Assembly (NCBI GenBank): GCA_023135745.1
Contig: JAGLSM010000119.1
Coordinates: 1-6,642 of the forward strand
Direction of reading: 5' to 3'
DNA from: Spirochaetota bacterium
GTDB taxonomy: Bacteria; Spirochaetota; JAGLSM01
Length of the DNA: 6,642 nucleotides
Part shown: positions 5,227-6,642 of the stretch, piece after piece
How positions within the stretch are numbered: position 1 is the first letter of the stretch
How the letters are laid out: each line of letters begins with the position of its first letter
Notes under the pieces: generated by a model
Seen by the model: only the letters and a program-made list of their open reading frames with translations
Database searches by the model: none
What the model was told of the DNA's origin: nothing
Translations under genes and position numbers: made by a program

Positions 5227-6642
5227 TTATGCAGCCGGTCGGGTGGTTCCTGTATTGATTTTAAAACCTTTTGTTATTTATTGTTTTTTAGCGGTTATAT
5301 CACTGATTACAGTCTTACCTGTTAATGTGTTTTCTGCCGAATCATCGTCTGATCTTTACACAATAGCAAAAGGAGCATTCCAGGATGGGCTTTACGATCT
5401 TGCAAAAAGAAATTTCAAAAAGATTGTAAAAGACCATCCTGACAGTGACGATGCTGACAGTGCCCAGTACTATATAGGTTTGTGTTATTACCTTAAAAAC
5501 AATTTTAACGCAGCTGTATATGAACTGAATAAGCTGCTTAAAAATTATCCCGATTCAACTCTTCATCCAAGGACAGAGTATTTTATTGCCGATTCATATT
5601 TAAAGATGGGTGTTTCTTTTTTACAAAAAGGAGGCGCTTATAAAAAGCGCGGTAAATCCAGGGTTATGAGAAGCCTTTCCCTTTTAAGAAAATTGATTCA
5701 GAAATACCCAAAAGATCCTTTTGTTGTTTACGCGCGGTTTTCACTTGGGTTTGCATACATGAGGCTTGATAGATTCCCAAGAGCTCAAAAAGAATTTTTG
5801 TGGATTATTAAAAATAAACCCGGACACACCTATGCTCCGAATGCCAGGTATCAGGTCGGGCAGTGCTTTTTTAAACAGGATGATTACAGAGCTGCCATTA
5901 AACATTTTAATCTTCTTTTGATAGCGTACAAAACTTCCAATCTTGTTGATGATGCCATATACTGGCTTGGTGAAAGCTATTACTGGTTAAAGAAATTCTC
6001 AAAGGCCAGGGAGAAATTTGAAAACATTTTAAGAAACTTTCCAAAGAGCAAGTATGCGGTTGATGCCCGGTACAGAATTGCTTTTTCTTATTTTAAGGAA
6101 AAAAAGAGATTTAAAGCGGCAGGTCTTTTTAAGGATTTTTTAAGGAAACATCCGCGCAGCTCTCTCGCGGCTGATGTCCTTCATAACATAGGGATAATAT
6201 ACAAGCAGAAAAAGGAATATCTGAAAGCTGCCGGGTATTTTAAAAAGATATATACAAAATTTCCTGCAAGTAAACTGGCTCCCGAAGCAAGGATCAACGT
6301 GGCGGTCAGTTATTATAAACTCAAGAAGTATAAAGATGCTCTTCGTATTTTCAAGAGTGTAAGGGGAAGGCTTTCAAGAGATTACAGGGTTTTTGTTCTA
6401 AAACGGATAGGAGATATATATTTTGTTCAAGGTAGACTTGCCCTTGCTAAAGCAGCCTATAAAAAATGCATTAAAACATATCCGGCGCATAAGATAAGTG
6501 AAGACGTTTATTACTGGCTGGGAGTTGCGCAGTTTAAGGATAAAAAATATAATGATGCTCACCGTACATTTGTAAAAATGCGTAGATTTTTTCCGCAGAC
6601 AAAAAGGTTGGCTGAAATTATTTTCAGGATTGCTGAGTCCGC
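5183..6642 (+). CDS. Secreted multi-TPR protein (BamD/CpoB-like repeats), truncated by the right window edge
   Basis: The frame is open to the edge with 486 full codons and no stop. After a Lys-rich start comes a hydrophobic segment (about 29-47) and a signal-peptidase-I-like site near residues 51-52, so export to the periplasm or outer membrane is likely. No lipobox is seen. From residue 58 there are at least eleven tandem TPR-like units of about 37 residues, each with a Y/WxxG or YxxA-type first helix, an A-rich second helix and a P-x-S/D-x-x-A junction. Examples begin at 182, 219, 256, 293, 331, 368, 405 and 441. The third unit carries a basic insertion (about 143-162). This resembles TPR_6/YfiO (BamD) and CpoB/YbgF repeats, which are protein-interaction scaffolds in envelope assembly, but the partner is unknown. 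The ATGATG start (5183/5186) overlaps clpC by 44 bp, with AGGAAAAAGAG upstream. GTG at 5243 would give a shorter, more typical signal peptide without overlap, but has no good RBS. Confidence 0.85.
   Translation, partial: MMKKNLLKKKNRLHSYAAGRVVPVLILKPFVIYCFLAVISLITVLPVNVFSAESSSDLYTIAKGAFQDGLYDLAKRNFKKIVKDHPDSDDADSAQYYIGLCYYLKNNFNAAVYELNKLLKNYPDSTLHPRTEYFIADSYLKMGVSFLQKGGAYKKRGKSRVMRSLSLLRKLIQKYPKDPFVVYARFSLGFAYMRLDRFPRAQKEFLWIIKNKPGHTYAPNARYQVGQCFFKQDDYRAAIKHFNLLLIAYKTSNLVDDAIYWLGESYYWLKKFSKAREKFENILRNFPKSKYAVDARYRIAFSYFKEKKRFKAAGLFKDFLRKHPRSSLAADVLHNIGIIYKQKKEYLKAAGYFKKIYTKFPASKLAPEARINVAVSYYKLKKYKDALRIFKSVRGRLSRDYRVFVLKRIGDIYFVQGRLALAKAAYKKCIKTYPAHKISEDVYYWLGVAQFKDKKYNDAHRTFVKMRRFFPQTKRLAEIIFRIAES

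Noticed and set aside
5229..5258. ATG just after the clpC stop as start of the TPR gene
   Set aside because: It is in a different frame and meets TGA after nine codons.

Overview
The window is an AT-rich stretch of bacterial chromosome with ordinary gene density. The lineage cannot be fixed from the sequence. A diderm (Gram-negative-type) cell is the best inference, because it carries a lipoprotein-like small protein and a large signal-peptide TPR protein of the kind that works in the periplasm or at the outer membrane. It also carries a ClpC-type unfoldase, which is not limited to Gram-positives (known also in cyanobacteria, Chlamydia and spirochaetes). No phage, CRISPR, toxin-antitoxin or complete insertion-sequence genes are visible.

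Layout: bases 1-182 hold no confident gene. They contain the possible tail of a + strand reading frame ending at 94, and a conspicuous nested inverted-repeat structure (about 91-178) followed by a T6 run. Bases 183-2165 are a tight minus-strand cluster read from right to left: a rhomboid intramembrane serine protease (TTG start, strong RBS), a trimeric-type purine nucleoside phosphorylase 31 bp downstream, and a YjbQ/UPF0047 protein 2 bp after that. Bases 2166-2306 are a divergent intergenic region with a perfect 9-bp inverted repeat. Bases 2307-2660 encode a small secreted, probably lipid-anchored, protein that is essentially one CBM48/AMPK-beta-like glycogen-binding domain. A good sigma70-type promoter and a strong RBS then lead into clpC (2731-5226). 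The TPR gene begins inside the end of clpC and runs off the right edge.

Function: the minus-strand cluster combines membrane proteolysis with nucleoside salvage and a small conserved enzyme of debated role, and the link between them is only positional. On the plus strand, ClpC keeps every motif of an active two-ring AAA+ unfoldase, including a LGF loop for docking ClpP. The overlap with the TPR gene implies co-transcription. The window does not contain clpP, ctsR, mcsA or mcsB.

I see no clearly new multi-gene system. The points most worth checking are the left-edge structured element, the stand-alone secreted CBM48 protein next to clpC, the divergent-region palindrome, and the clpC/TPR overlap with its uncertain start.
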